Assembly (NCBI GenBank): GCA_018819925.1
Contig: JAHJPG010000131.1
Span: 1 to 39,560, forward strand
Origin: Pseudomonadota bacterium
Lineage (GTDB): Bacteria > Desulfobacterota > Desulfarculia > Desulfarculales > Desulfarculaceae
Length of the DNA stretch: 39,560 nucleotides
Reading direction: 5' to 3'
Position 1 is the stretch's first letter. Every line of letters starts with the position of its first letter. Shown here one piece after another: positions 8,214-15,342 of this stretch. The translations under genes were made by a program, and so were the position numbers. The notes below the pieces were generated by a model, which worked only from the letters and a program-made list of their open reading frames with translations, did not search any database and was not told the DNA's origin.

Positions 8214-8684
8214 CTACTCCATCTGATTTTGCTTGCCGCTGAGGTGCTCTATCTCAATGCGGATCACGGCCAGGCCCTTGACCTTCTCCGGGGGAAAACT
8301 CATGTCGCCGTCATAGCCGCACTGGCGGGCGATGGCCTCCAGCCCGGCGTTCTTCTCGGCCATGTCCTCCACCAGCGAGGCCCGGCCCAGGCCCACCACG
8401 CTGCGGTAACGGACGTCCCACTTGCAGGGGTTGGGAGCGCTCATCAACTCCACCGTCTCCATCACCGTGAAACTCACCTGGGGGTTTTCGGCCAGGATCT
8501 CCATCTTCAGGCCCTTGGGGCCGGTGTGCATGTAGATTTTGCCGTCCAGGCAGCCGTAGTTCATGGGCACCACGTAGGGCTGGCTGCCTTGACACATGGC
8601 CAGGCAGAGGATGTTGCCCCGCTCCAGGATGGCCTGGGCTTGCTCGTTGAACTGCTTGTCGGTCTTGCGCAAGGGCCGCCGCAT
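8214..8684 (-). CDS. Pyridoxamine 5'-phosphate oxidase-like (NimA-type) flavin-binding protein
   Basis: 156-residue split-barrel protein. The N-terminal part (about residues 18-50) carries the pattern of a PNPOx/NimA-family strand pair, ending in a VPMNYGCLDGKIYMHT-like segment, with a downstream K-x-E-x-L block. Relatives bind FMN, F420 or heme, and some reduce nitroimidazoles; the substrate here is not known. The ATG at 8684 follows a GGAGG located inside the end of the upstream glycosyltransferase gene, and the two genes are 2 bases apart, so it is the last gene of the hisHF operon. Longer upstream readings in the same frame are shadows of the glycosyltransferase. Confidence 0.85.
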   Translation of the reverse strand: MRRPLRKTDKQFNEQAQAILERGNILCLAMCQGSQPYVVPMNYGCLDGKIYMHTGPKGLKMEILAENPQVSFTVMETVELMSAPNPCKWDVRYRSVVGLGRASLVEDMAEKNAGLEAIARQCGYDGDMSFPPEKVKGLAVIRIEIEHLSGKQNQME

Positions 8685-8686
8685 TC

Positions 8687-9823
8687 TCAGGCCTCCTTCA
8701 TGGTCTGTTGAATTATTTTTTGCCAGGCCGGGGCCTGGGCTTGCCAGGTGAATTTTTCGGCCAGGGGCCGGTAGTTTTCGCGCCGCGTTTGCTCGGGCAG
8801 CCGGGCCAGCGCCTCCAAGGCGGGCAGGAGCTGCCCCGGCTGGTACCGGAAACGCTCCGGATAAAGCTCCGGGTAGACCAGGGCGTCCGGCGCCAGGGGC
8901 CGGCAGCCGGCCCATACCGCCTCGGCCACGCTCAGTCCAAAATACTCCTGCCGGGCGGTGGAAACCACCACGTCGGCCCAAAAAAGCCAGCGCCAATATT
9001 CCGCCCTATCCTCCGCGTGACCCCATTGCACAATGTGTCGTCCTAGGGTCTTTTGGGCCGAGGCAAACACGGCAGGAGGCTTGGCCGGGGCCGGGCCCAA
9101 CACCGCCACCTGGAAATCCAAGCCATCGGCGGCCAGCCTCTCCAAGGCGGCGAAGAACTGCTCCGGGTCCTTGTCCTGGGCCCAGCGATGGTTCCACACG
9201 ATACGCAGCGGGCCGGTGCGGGGCTCACGGACTTGACCGTTTGCCTCGGTGGGATCGATGGGCATGGGCAGGGCGCCGCTCTTGGCCTCGATGTTGGCCG
9301 CCAAGCCCAAGGGCCGCATATCCGGCAGGCGGCTCACCAGCTCACGGGCCGCGCGCAAGAACTGGTCGCGATGGAAATTGGAGTTGAACACCACCCGGTG
9401 AGCGGCCCGGGCGCTGGTCAGGTTGCTGAAGGCCAGATACAGGTCGCGGTCCTGCTGGCTCTGGTCAGCCCGGCCCGGGGCGGGATAGGCCAGCTGGTTT
9501 TCGTGGAACACCACCAGGGCGGGCGCCTTGGCCAGGCTGGGGACCAGGCCTCTGAGTTCGGCCAGGCCCAGCATGTCCGAGCACACCAGACCCTCCCAGG
9601 GCCGGGCCAGGACTTCGGCCGCCTGATCGGCCAAAAAAGCCGCCGCCCCGCGCAGCCGCCAGCGCCAGTGCCGGCCGGGCAGGCCCAGCAGTGTCCAGCG
9701 GGCCGGAACATGAGCCATTAATCCCTGGGCGAAGGCGGCATGGGAGGCGGTGAGGTAGGGCTCCACAAACAAAAGACGCGGGCCGCTGGAGCCCACGTCT
9801 TGAATAAGCAGGTCGTTGGCCAC
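8687..9823 (-). CDS. tRNA-queuosine alpha-mannosyltransferase (QTMAN/GTDC1)-like glycosyltransferase
   Basis: 378-residue glycosyltransferase matching the family first known as DUF3524, whose animal member GTDC1 (QTMAN) mannosylates queuosine in tRNA-Asp. Recognisable blocks are EPYLTASH (21-28), WRWRLRGAA (about 53-61), CSDML (81-85), FHENQLAYP (106-114), FNSNFH (146-151) and a GT4-like TARQEYFGLSVAEA segment near 290-303. The family call is strong; that the bacterial protein acts on queuosine tRNA is inference, and no queuosine biosynthesis gene is in the window. The start is GTG 9823, three bases after the preceding stop, with no clear Shine-Dalgarno, suggesting translational coupling. It sits in the hisH-hisF operon. 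Confidence 0.85.
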   Translation of the reverse strand: MANDLLIQDVGSSGPRLLFVEPYLTASHAAFAQGLMAHVPARWTLLGLPGRHWRWRLRGAAAFLADQAAEVLARPWEGLVCSDMLGLAELRGLVPSLAKAPALVVFHENQLAYPAPGRADQSQQDRDLYLAFSNLTSARAAHRVVFNSNFHRDQFLRAARELVSRLPDMRPLGLAANIEAKSGALPMPIDPTEANGQVREPRTGPLRIVWNHRWAQDKDPEQFFAALERLAADGLDFQVAVLGPAPAKPPAVFASAQKTLGRHIVQWGHAEDRAEYWRWLFWADVVVSTARQEYFGLSVAEAVWAGCRPLAPDALVYPELYPERFRYQPGQLLPALEALARLPEQTRRENYRPLAEKFTWQAQAPAWQKIIQQTMKEA

Positions 9824-9826
9824 AGG

Positions 9827-10630
9827 CTAGCGTATTACGCTCTTGGGCTTGTAATATCCGCCGGGCACGCTGGTGCAGGGGGCCACCAGACAGCCCCGGC
9901 CCAGTACGGTGCCCGGATTGGTCACGCTGTTGCAGCCGGTCTGGCAAAGGTCGCCCATGATGGCCCCGAACTTGCGGCGGGCCACGTGGTACATGGAGTC
10001 ACCGGCCTTGAGATGATAAGGCCGCTCCAAAATTTTCAGGTTGGCCAGCTTGGTGCCCGCCCCCAGGTTCACCTCCCGGCCCAGGATGGAGTCGCCCAGG
10101 TAGGCGAAGTGGCCCGCCTTGGCCCCGTCCATCAGGATGGAATTTTTGATCTCCGTGGTGTGGCCCACCACGCAGCCCGCCCCCACCAGGCAGCCGCCGC
10201 GCAAATAGGCCCCCTGGCGCACCTCGCTGCCCGGGCCTATGTAGGTGGGGCCCTTGAGCAGGGCCCCGGGCTCCACCACCGCCCCGGGGGCTATGTGCAC
10301 CTGGTCGTCCATGAACACCGCCCCGGCGTAGACCACCGCCGCGTCGTCCACTTCCTGGTCGTTCAACAAAACCCGCATTTGGCCCTTGGTGGGGTCGCCG
10401 CCCAGCAGCTTGAAGTCGCAGTCGAAAACCATCCCCCGATGTAATACCACGGTGCGGGGCAGCACTTCGCCGCCCCCGTGCAGCAGGGCGCCGGTGTGCC
10501 CGGCATGGTCCACCAAATCGCTGGTGTAGGCCTTGATGCGGTCCAGGGCATCCCAGACCAGGTCCATCCCTTTGAAAAGTTCCTTGAAGGTGGCCTCTTC
10601 CAGGTCGAACAGGTCTGCCGGAGATACCAT
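9827..10630 (-). CDS. Left-handed beta-helix (hexapeptide-repeat) protein, GlmU-C-like
   Basis: 267-residue protein. An N-terminal helical segment (about 1-50) and a short beta region precede many imperfect hexapeptide turns from about residue 95 to the end. These form a left-handed beta-helix like the acyltransferase half of GlmU-type enzymes (GAVFMDDQVHIAPGA, YIGPGSEVRQGAYLRGG, NLGAGTKLANLK). There is no nucleotidyltransferase domain. The C-terminal GYYKPKSV-type end and the NLGAGT block recall sugar-phosphate acetyltransferases, but the acceptor is unknown. The ATG at 10630 follows GGGAG. The gene lies 9 bases after hisF and 3 bases before the glycosyltransferase. Confidence 0.82.
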   Translation of the reverse strand: MVSPADLFDLEEATFKELFKGMDLVWDALDRIKAYTSDLVDHAGHTGALLHGGGEVLPRTVVLHRGMVFDCDFKLLGGDPTKGQMRVLLNDQEVDDAAVVYAGAVFMDDQVHIAPGAVVEPGALLKGPTYIGPGSEVRQGAYLRGGCLVGAGCVVGHTTEIKNSILMDGAKAGHFAYLGDSILGREVNLGAGTKLANLKILERPYHLKAGDSMYHVARRKFGAIMGDLCQTGCNSVTNPGTVLGRGCLVAPCTSVPGGYYKPKSVIR

Positions 10631-10639
10631 GACTTCTCC

Positions 10640-11419
10640 CTACCAGTATTTGCGGACCTTGATGCCCCGCTCGGATAAATAGTCCTTGATCTGAGCCACG
10701 CTGTAGTGGCCGTAGTGGGTCATGGAGGCGATAAGGGCCGCGTCGGCCTTGCCCTCGGTGAGCACCTCGGCCAAGTGCCGGGGCTCCCCGGCCCCGCCGG
10801 AGGCGATCACCGGAATGGAAACTTGGCTGCTAATCAAGGCGGTGAGGGTCTTCTCGTAACCCTCCTGGGTGCCGTCGGCGTCTATGCTGTTCAGGCATAT
10901 CTCGCCGGCTCCCAGGCGCTGGGCCTCCCGGGCCCACCACAGGGCGTCTATGCCCATGTGCTTGCGGCCGCCGTGGATGACCATCTCGTAGCCGCTGGGG
11001 ATCTTCTCGCTCACCGGCACCTGGAGCACGTCCATGCCCAGCACCACGCACTGGCTGCCGAACTGCCGGGCCCCCTCGGCGATGATCCGGGGGTTGGTGA
11101 CCGCCGAGGAGTTCACGCTGACCTTCTCGGCCCCGGCCATGAGCACCGCGCGCATGTCCTCCACGGTGCGCAGGCCGCCGCCCACCGAGAAGGGAATGAA
11201 GATGCGCTCGGCCACCCGGCGCACCACCTCCAGCATTATGTCCCGGGCCTCGTGGCTGGCGGTGATGTCGTAGAACACCAGCTCGTCGGCGCCCTCCCGG
11301 TAGTAGAACTCGGCCATCTCCACCGGGTCGCCGATGTCCACGTTGCCCTTGAACTTGATGCCCTTGGTGAGCTTGCCGTCGCGCACGTCCAGGCAGGGGA
11401 TGATCCGCTTAGAGAGCAT
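10640..11419 (-). CDS. hisF: Imidazole glycerol phosphate synthase cyclase subunit HisF
   Basis: 259-residue (beta-alpha)8 barrel that takes ammonia from HisH and converts PRFAR to imidazole glycerol phosphate and AICAR in histidine biosynthesis. The two catalytic aspartates are at the expected positions, D11 (IIPCLDV) and D130 (GMDV). The SVGGGLRT and IASGGAG phosphate-binding loops are present. The ATG at 11419 has AAGGAGG six bases upstream and overlaps the end of hisH by 11 bases, as expected for subunits made in equal amounts. Length and motifs are standard, and nothing suggests the O-antigen-type HisF variant. Confidence 0.98.
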   Translation of the reverse strand: MLSKRIIPCLDVRDGKLTKGIKFKGNVDIGDPVEMAEFYYREGADELVFYDITASHEARDIMLEVVRRVAERIFIPFSVGGGLRTVEDMRAVLMAGAEKVSVNSSAVTNPRIIAEGARQFGSQCVVLGMDVLQVPVSEKIPSGYEMVIHGGRKHMGIDALWWAREAQRLGAGEICLNSIDADGTQEGYEKTLTALISSQVSIPVIASGGAGEPRHLAEVLTEGKADAALIASMTHYGHYSVAQIKDYLSERGIKVRKYW

Positions 11420-12056
11420 CGCCGGCCTCCTTGCCGTCCCAGGCCAGGAAGTTGTCCAGGAGCTTCAGCCCGGGCCGTCCCGACTTCTCCGGGTGGAACT
11501 GCACCGCCACCAGCGAGCCCCGGGCCACCGCTGAGGCGAAGGGGAAGCCGTAGTCAGTGACCCCGGCCACCAGATTATCGCCGTCCGGTTGCAAATAATA
11601 GGAGTGCACGAAGTAGAACTCCGCCTGTTCGGGGATGCCCGCGAACACGGGGTGCCGCTTTTTCCAACTCACCCCGTTCCAGCCCATGTGAGGCACCTTG
11701 AGGGGGTTGCCCGCCGTGTCGCGGTGGTCCACCGGGAAGCGCACCACCTTGCCGGGCATGAGCCCCAGGCAGCCGGTGAGGTCCTCCTCGCTGTAGTCGA
11801 AGATGATCTGGGTGCCGAAGCAGATGCCCAGAAACGGCTTGCCTTGGGCCACGGTATCGGCCAGCACCCGGTCCAGGCCCAAACGGCGCAGGCTGGCCAT
11901 GCCCGCCCCGGCCCGGCCCACCCCGGGCAAAATCACCCGCTGGGCCTGGGCGATGAACCCCGGGTCCCGGCTGATGGCGCAGTCCGCCCCCAGGGAGCGC
12001 AGGGCGCGCTCCACGCTGGTGAGGTTTCCGGCGTCATAGTCGATGATGGCGATCAA
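11409..12056 (-). CDS. hisH: Imidazole glycerol phosphate synthase glutaminase subunit HisH
   Basis: 215-residue class I glutamine amidotransferase supplying ammonia to HisF. The catalytic triad is visible: C79 in GICFGTQ, and H188 and E190 in FHPEKS. The start is TTG at 12056, giving the canonical [11 protein letters not shown] beginning, with AAAAGGAG seven bases upstream. A longer frame beginning at an ATG at 12092 would run through that ribosome site and is not favoured. The gene has its own likely promoter (12109-12137) and overlaps hisF by 11 bases. No other his genes lie nearby, so the histidine genes of this genome are probably dispersed. Confidence 0.97.
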   Translation of the reverse strand: MIAIIDYDAGNLTSVERALRSLGADCAISRDPGFIAQAQRVILPGVGRAGAGMASLRRLGLDRVLADTVAQGKPFLGICFGTQIIFDYSEEDLTGCLGLMPGKVVRFPVDHRDTAGNPLKVPHMGWNGVSWKKRHPVFAGIPEQAEFYFVHSYYLQPDGDNLVAGVTDYGFPFASAVARGSLVAVQFHPEKSGRPGLKLLDNFLAWDGKEAGDAL

Positions 12057-12108
12057 GGTTGTTCTCCTTTTGGCTTGCCGGAACCAAAGCATCCGGCCAA
12101 GCTTAAGG

Positions 12109-12137
12109 AATATATCACACCCCTAGCCCTGGGTCAG
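12109..12137 (-). promoter_or_regulatory. Candidate extended -10 promoter of the hisHF operon
   Basis: On the minus strand CTGACC lies 17 bases from TATATT, which is preceded by TG at the extended -10 position. The -35 element is inside the last codons of the upstream membrane-protein gene. Confidence 0.5.
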
Positions 12138-12803
12138 CGCCTCCGGCGGGCGGGCCGCCTCCACCGCCCGGGCGGCGGTAAAGAACATGCGGACCGCGAT
12201 CACGATGAAATATATACCAATGACGATGCCGGTGATTTCAAACGGCTGCGTAGGTATGACTCGTGGAGCTAAATAATCCCCTAGACTCGCTTTGTCCGCG
12301 ACAAACAAAACCCACATAAATATATCCGGGACCACCACAACACCCGTGCATGCGAGCGTTACAAACAAACTGATAGACAGTTTCCTGCTATAACCAAAAA
12401 TATCTACCGGCTTTTTTAGTAGGATCCAAATAGCATATAAATATAAAACTGACCTGATAAAATCTAATAACCAACCAAAATAAATCGGCAAATAAGCTAC
12501 CTTAATAATAGATAAGCCTATGGCAATTAGGGGTTCTAATAAGAAAGCCACCAAAAGCAGGTTTATAGTCAGGTCAAGCTTTTTAAAGGCGAAAAATTCG
12601 TTAAGCAGGAGGCGAAAAATAAGGAGCACGCAAATAAATAATGCGCTTAGTATCAGCAAGTAAACATCATACCACTTATCAACGAAAATATCCCTCAGCG
12701 CTCCAGTGACGCGGTATTTCAACGCGGGTCCAGATATCCCCAACACTGCCGCCAAAATAACCATCCAACCAGCGGCTCTCAGCTTGCCAGCCGTTAGCTC
12801 CAT
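12123..12803 (-). CDS. AT-rich multi-span membrane protein of unknown function
   Basis: 226-residue integral membrane protein with about five or six hydrophobic helices (near residues 12-28, 47-68, 78-100, 105-128, 140-165 and 188-212) and no catalytic motif. I do not recognise a family. It is a paralogue of the adjacent broken gene: both begin MELTA-x-KLRAAG, share FRLLLN-x-x-FAF-x-KLD-x-x-INLL in the middle, and end RMFF-x-AAR...ARPPEAL. The ATG at 12803 follows AAGGGGGG. The interior is visibly poorer in G+C than the flanking genes, while the first and last ~50 bases are GC-rich and conserved between the copies, suggesting lateral origin or fast divergence. Confidence 0.75.
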   Translation of the reverse strand: MELTAGKLRAAGWMVILAAVLGISGPALKYRVTGALRDIFVDKWYDVYLLILSALFICVLLIFRLLLNEFFAFKKLDLTINLLLVAFLLEPLIAIGLSIIKVAYLPIYFGWLLDFIRSVLYLYAIWILLKKPVDIFGYSRKLSISLFVTLACTGVVVVPDIFMWVLFVADKASLGDYLAPRVIPTQPFEITGIVIGIYFIVIAVRMFFTAARAVEAARPPEALTQG

Positions 12804-12888
12804 GCTTTCCCCCCTTTATTCACCAACAAATTTGAACCTAGTATTTTAGAATTCCCGGCTGGTCTTTCCCCCCAGCCATTCTTGGCCC

Positions 12889-13581
12889 CTAACCAGTGGC
12901 CAGCGCCTCCGGCGGGCGGGCTCGGTCCATCGTCCGGGCGGCGGCAAAGAACATGCGAACCAAAACCACGACAAAATATACAGCGGCAACAAAGGCCGCA
13001 ATACCGGCAAGAAACATCGGGATGAAGAATAACGGTGGCAACTTATCCAGGCTTGCCTCGTCAAAACTGGTCATCAAGTAGGCCACACCCATAGTGGCCG
13101 CCATAACCAAAATGCCCCCGAATGAGGCCAACGAACTGACAGCCAACTTCTTGCTATCGCCGAAAAGATTTACCGGTCCCTTTAAAACGACGAAACTAAT
13201 ATAAACATCTACAATCGTCATAAAAATCATAATTATCCACTGAACCCACTCCAGCAAAACCGTTAGGTGGAACGCAGCCAAACCCAACGTAAGAGCAGAT
13301 TGCGCAACGGTCGCGATGATGAGAAGATTTATCGCCGAGTCAAGTTTTCCAAAGGCGAACCAATGATTGAGCAGCAGACGGAAGACCAGCAAAATGTAGA
13401 CACAGATCACCGTCGATATCACTAAATTTGCATTAACAAATAAATTATTGAGAGTTTCCGCCTGTGCCTTGGCACCGCCAACCTTCATCACGGTAAGAAC
13501 TATCACCGAAAAAAATGTCAGGGCTATCGCGAGAATAATCAGCTACCCCGCGGCCCTCAGCTTGCTAGCTGTCAGCTCCAT
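12889..13581 (-). pseudogene. Paralogous membrane-protein gene interrupted by an in-frame TAG at codon 13
   Basis: Read from ATG 13581 (preceded by GGGGGG), the frame begins MELTASKLRAAG and then meets TAG at 13543-13545, exactly where the intact paralogue has Trp (TGG). After the stop the same frame is open to 12889 and encodes ~217 residues with four or five membrane helices and the shared FRLLLN...FAF-x-KLD core and RPPEAL end. A single G-to-A change explains the break. Restart at a later GTG (13506) or ATG is possible and would lose most of the first helix. The gene is AT-rich like its neighbour. Because the rest of the frame is intact, the mutation appears recent, or a shortened protein is still made. 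Confidence 0.7.
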
Positions 13582-13611
13582 TTTTCCCCCCAATATGTAA
13601 ATGCGGTGCAG

Positions 13612-13634
13612 AACCCTGGAACGCGCCCAGGGTT
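13612..13634. terminator. Hairpin upstream of the broken membrane-protein gene
   Basis: AACCCTGG and CCAGGGTT form an 8-bp stem with a 7-base loop, followed by TT on the plus strand. It lies in the 112-bp gap between the 3-hydroxyacyl-CoA dehydrogenase and the membrane-protein genes. Confidence 0.35.
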
Positions 13635-13649
13635 TTAAGGTCGAACCGC

Positions 13650-13683
13650 AATAGTTCCCCGTGGCAAGCCACGGGGAACTATT
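13650..13683. terminator. Perfect 34-base palindrome, probable terminator of the 3-hydroxyacyl-CoA dehydrogenase transcript
   Basis: Two 15-base arms (AATAGTTCCCCGTGG and its complement) flank a CAAG loop without mismatch, 11 bases after the dehydrogenase stop codon. The A/T-rich outer ends allow action in both directions; the following T tract is short. Confidence 0.6.
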
Positions 13684-13693
13684 GTTTCAAATC

Positions 13694-14542
13694 CTAGTAC
13701 TGGTAGAAGCCCCGGCCGGTCTTGCGTCCCAACCAGCCCTGGTCAACGTATTTCTTGAGCAAGGGGCAGGGGCGGTACTTGCTGTCGCCCAGCTCCCGGT
13801 GCAGCACCTCCATGATGGCCAGGCAGGTGTCCAAACCGATTAGGTCGGCCAGGGCCAGCGGGCCCATGGGGTGGTTCATGCCCAGCTTCATGATGGTGTC
13901 GATGTCCTCGGGCTGGCCCACCCCTTCCATCACGCAGTACACCGCCTCGTTTATCATGGGCAGCAGGATGCGGTTGGCCACGAAGCCGGGGTAGTCGTTG
14001 GCCGGCACCGGCACCTTGCCCATCTGCTTGGCCAACTCCATCACCGCCTCGAAGGTTTCGTCGCTGGTGGCCAGGCCCCGGATAACCTCCACCAGTTTCA
14101 TCATGGGCACCGGGTTCATGAAGTGCATGCCGATGACCAGCTCGGGCCGCTTGGTGACGCCGGCGATCTTGGTGATGCTGATGGAGCTGGTGTTGCTGGA
14201 CAGGATCACCCCTTCGGGGCAGATGGCGTCCAACTGGCGGAAGATGTCCAGCTTCAGGTTCACGTTCTCCGTGGCCGCCTCCACCACCAGGTCGGCCCCG
14301 GCCATGTCCTTGAGGTCCGTGGTGGTCTTGATGCGCCCCAGGATGGCCTCCTGGTCGGTGGCGGTGATTTTTTCCTTTTTGACCAGGCGGGCCAGGCTGC
14401 CGGAGATGGTGTCCATGCCGCGCTGGCAGAACTCCTGCTTGATGTCGCTCATGATTACGCCCAGCCCGGCGGCGGCCGCCACCTGGGCGATGCCGTTGCC
14501 CATCTGACCGGCGCCGATGACGCCGATGGTCTTGATTGCCAT
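13694..14542 (-). CDS. 3-hydroxybutyryl-CoA / 3-hydroxyacyl-CoA dehydrogenase
   Basis: 282-residue NAD-dependent L-3-hydroxyacyl-CoA dehydrogenase, interconverting acetoacetyl-CoA-type and 3-hydroxyacyl-CoA compounds in fatty-acid or butyrate metabolism. It has the Rossmann motif GAGQMG (10-15), the SSNTSS substrate loop (115-120), catalytic His140 (GMHFMNP) and the C-terminal HPMGPL and GRGFYQY segments. The length is that of stand-alone Hbd/PaaH enzymes. The ATG at 14542 has AGGAAAGG at good spacing; an in-frame GTG three codons earlier falls directly on the ribosome site. It lies 34 bases after the phosphatidyltransferase gene on the same strand, so it may be co-transcribed with it. Confidence 0.95.
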   Translation of the reverse strand: MAIKTIGVIGAGQMGNGIAQVAAAAGLGVIMSDIKQEFCQRGMDTISGSLARLVKKEKITATDQEAILGRIKTTTDLKDMAGADLVVEAATENVNLKLDIFRQLDAICPEGVILSSNTSSISITKIAGVTKRPELVIGMHFMNPVPMMKLVEVIRGLATSDETFEAVMELAKQMGKVPVPANDYPGFVANRILLPMINEAVYCVMEGVGQPEDIDTIMKLGMNHPMGPLALADLIGLDTCLAIMEVLHRELGDSKYRPCPLLKKYVDQGWLGRKTGRGFYQY

Positions 14543-14576
14543 TTGTCGCACCTTTCCTTAAATTATTTTTCCCCGC

Positions 14577-15293
14577 CTAGGCGGAGGTTTCGTCAAAGCG
14601 GCCGTGCCACCAGTCGCGGTAGTAAATGACGCTGGCCATGACTCCGGCCAAAATGGATACCCACATTAAAACCTTGGCGCTTATCATCAGCCAGGGCCAG
14701 CCGGCCCAGGCCGCGATTATTTGCAGACCCAGCCCCCAGGCCAGGCCAAAGGTCTTGTATTTGCCCAGACGGCTGGGCTTGACCTTGGGGGGAGGCCACA
14801 GGGGTTCTTGCCGCCTGGACTGGCGGAGCATGTGCAGCAGGGGAATGACCAGGGCGTGGGCCTCCACCGCCAATATGGCGGCCAGGGCCCAGCCGGTGAG
14901 CACGCCGTGGTGCAGCAGCACCAGGGTGGCGCTCAGGGCCAGCACCTTGTCGCCCAGGGGATCCAGGAAGGCCCCCAGCTTGGTCACCTGGCCCCGGCGG
15001 CGGGCCACCGCCCCGTCCAACAAGTCGCTGAACCCGGCGGCCAAGCCCAGGATGATCGCCCACCCCAGGTAGTCGCCGGCCATGCCCACCACCCCCATGG
15101 CCACGGCGCAGGCCAGGCGGAACAAACTGATTTGATTGGGGCTGACCTTGGCCGGAACCAGGGACACTATCCTGGCCCCGAAACCGCCGCCCTGGGCGGC
15201 TTGGCCGCCGTTGGTGGGAATTGACTGCAAAAACACTCTCCCCCCCGCCTCTGCCCGAAGCGGAGCGCGGGACCCTAAGCCTCGCTTTCTCAT
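14577..15293 (-). CDS. CDP-alcohol phosphatidyltransferase family protein (PgsA-like)
   Basis: Integral membrane enzyme that joins a CDP-activated lipid to an alcohol; relatives make phosphatidylglycerophosphate and similar phospholipids. The complete CDP-OH-P signature is present: D90, D93-G94, A97-R98, G107, D111 and D115, in an SDLLDGAVARR...GAFLDPLGD segment, followed by hydrophobic helices. The acceptor alcohol cannot be read from the sequence. The ATG at 15293 gives 238 residues but lacks a clear Shine-Dalgarno; a GTG at 15236, just after GGGGGGGAGA, would give 219 residues and is an alternative start. It lies downstream of mnmG on the same strand with a ~50-bp gap. Confidence 0.9.
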   Translation of the reverse strand: MRKRGLGSRAPLRAEAGGRVFLQSIPTNGGQAAQGGGFGARIVSLVPAKVSPNQISLFRLACAVAMGVVGMAGDYLGWAIILGLAAGFSDLLDGAVARRRGQVTKLGAFLDPLGDKVLALSATLVLLHHGVLTGWALAAILAVEAHALVIPLLHMLRQSRRQEPLWPPPKVKPSRLGKYKTFGLAWGLGLQIIAAWAGWPWLMISAKVLMWVSILAGVMASVIYYRDWWHGRFDETSA

Positions 15294-15342
15294 GTGTTTT
15301 TCAAGGCCGGACTATAGCGCAAGCCCCTCATGGGAGCAAGGG

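Noticed and set aside
7931-8711. ORFs in the gap after the ribonuclease gene
   Set aside because: Composition and lack of start signals mark them as chance frames; the longest also runs antisense into the PNPOx gene.
8708-9721. Plus-strand ORFs opposite the queuosine-mannosyltransferase homologue
   Set aside because: They are His/Gly/Pro/Gln-rich antisense translations of a GC-rich gene with no ribosome sites or family motifs.
10640-12056. HisF/HisH as O-antigen (WbpG-associated) amidotransferase variants
   Set aside because: D11, D130, C79, H188 and E190 and lengths match the histidine-pathway enzymes, and no sugar genes of that pathway surround them.
12057-12092. Earlier ATG start for hisH at 12092
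   Set aside because: It would run through an ideal AAAAGGAG site placed seven bases before TTG 12056, which gives the canonical [11 protein letters not shown] beginning.
13543-13545. TAG as a pyrrolysine codon in the broken membrane-protein gene
   Set aside because: The paralogue has Trp (TGG) at this site, other genes here use TAG as an ordinary stop, and there is no pyrrolysine machinery in view.
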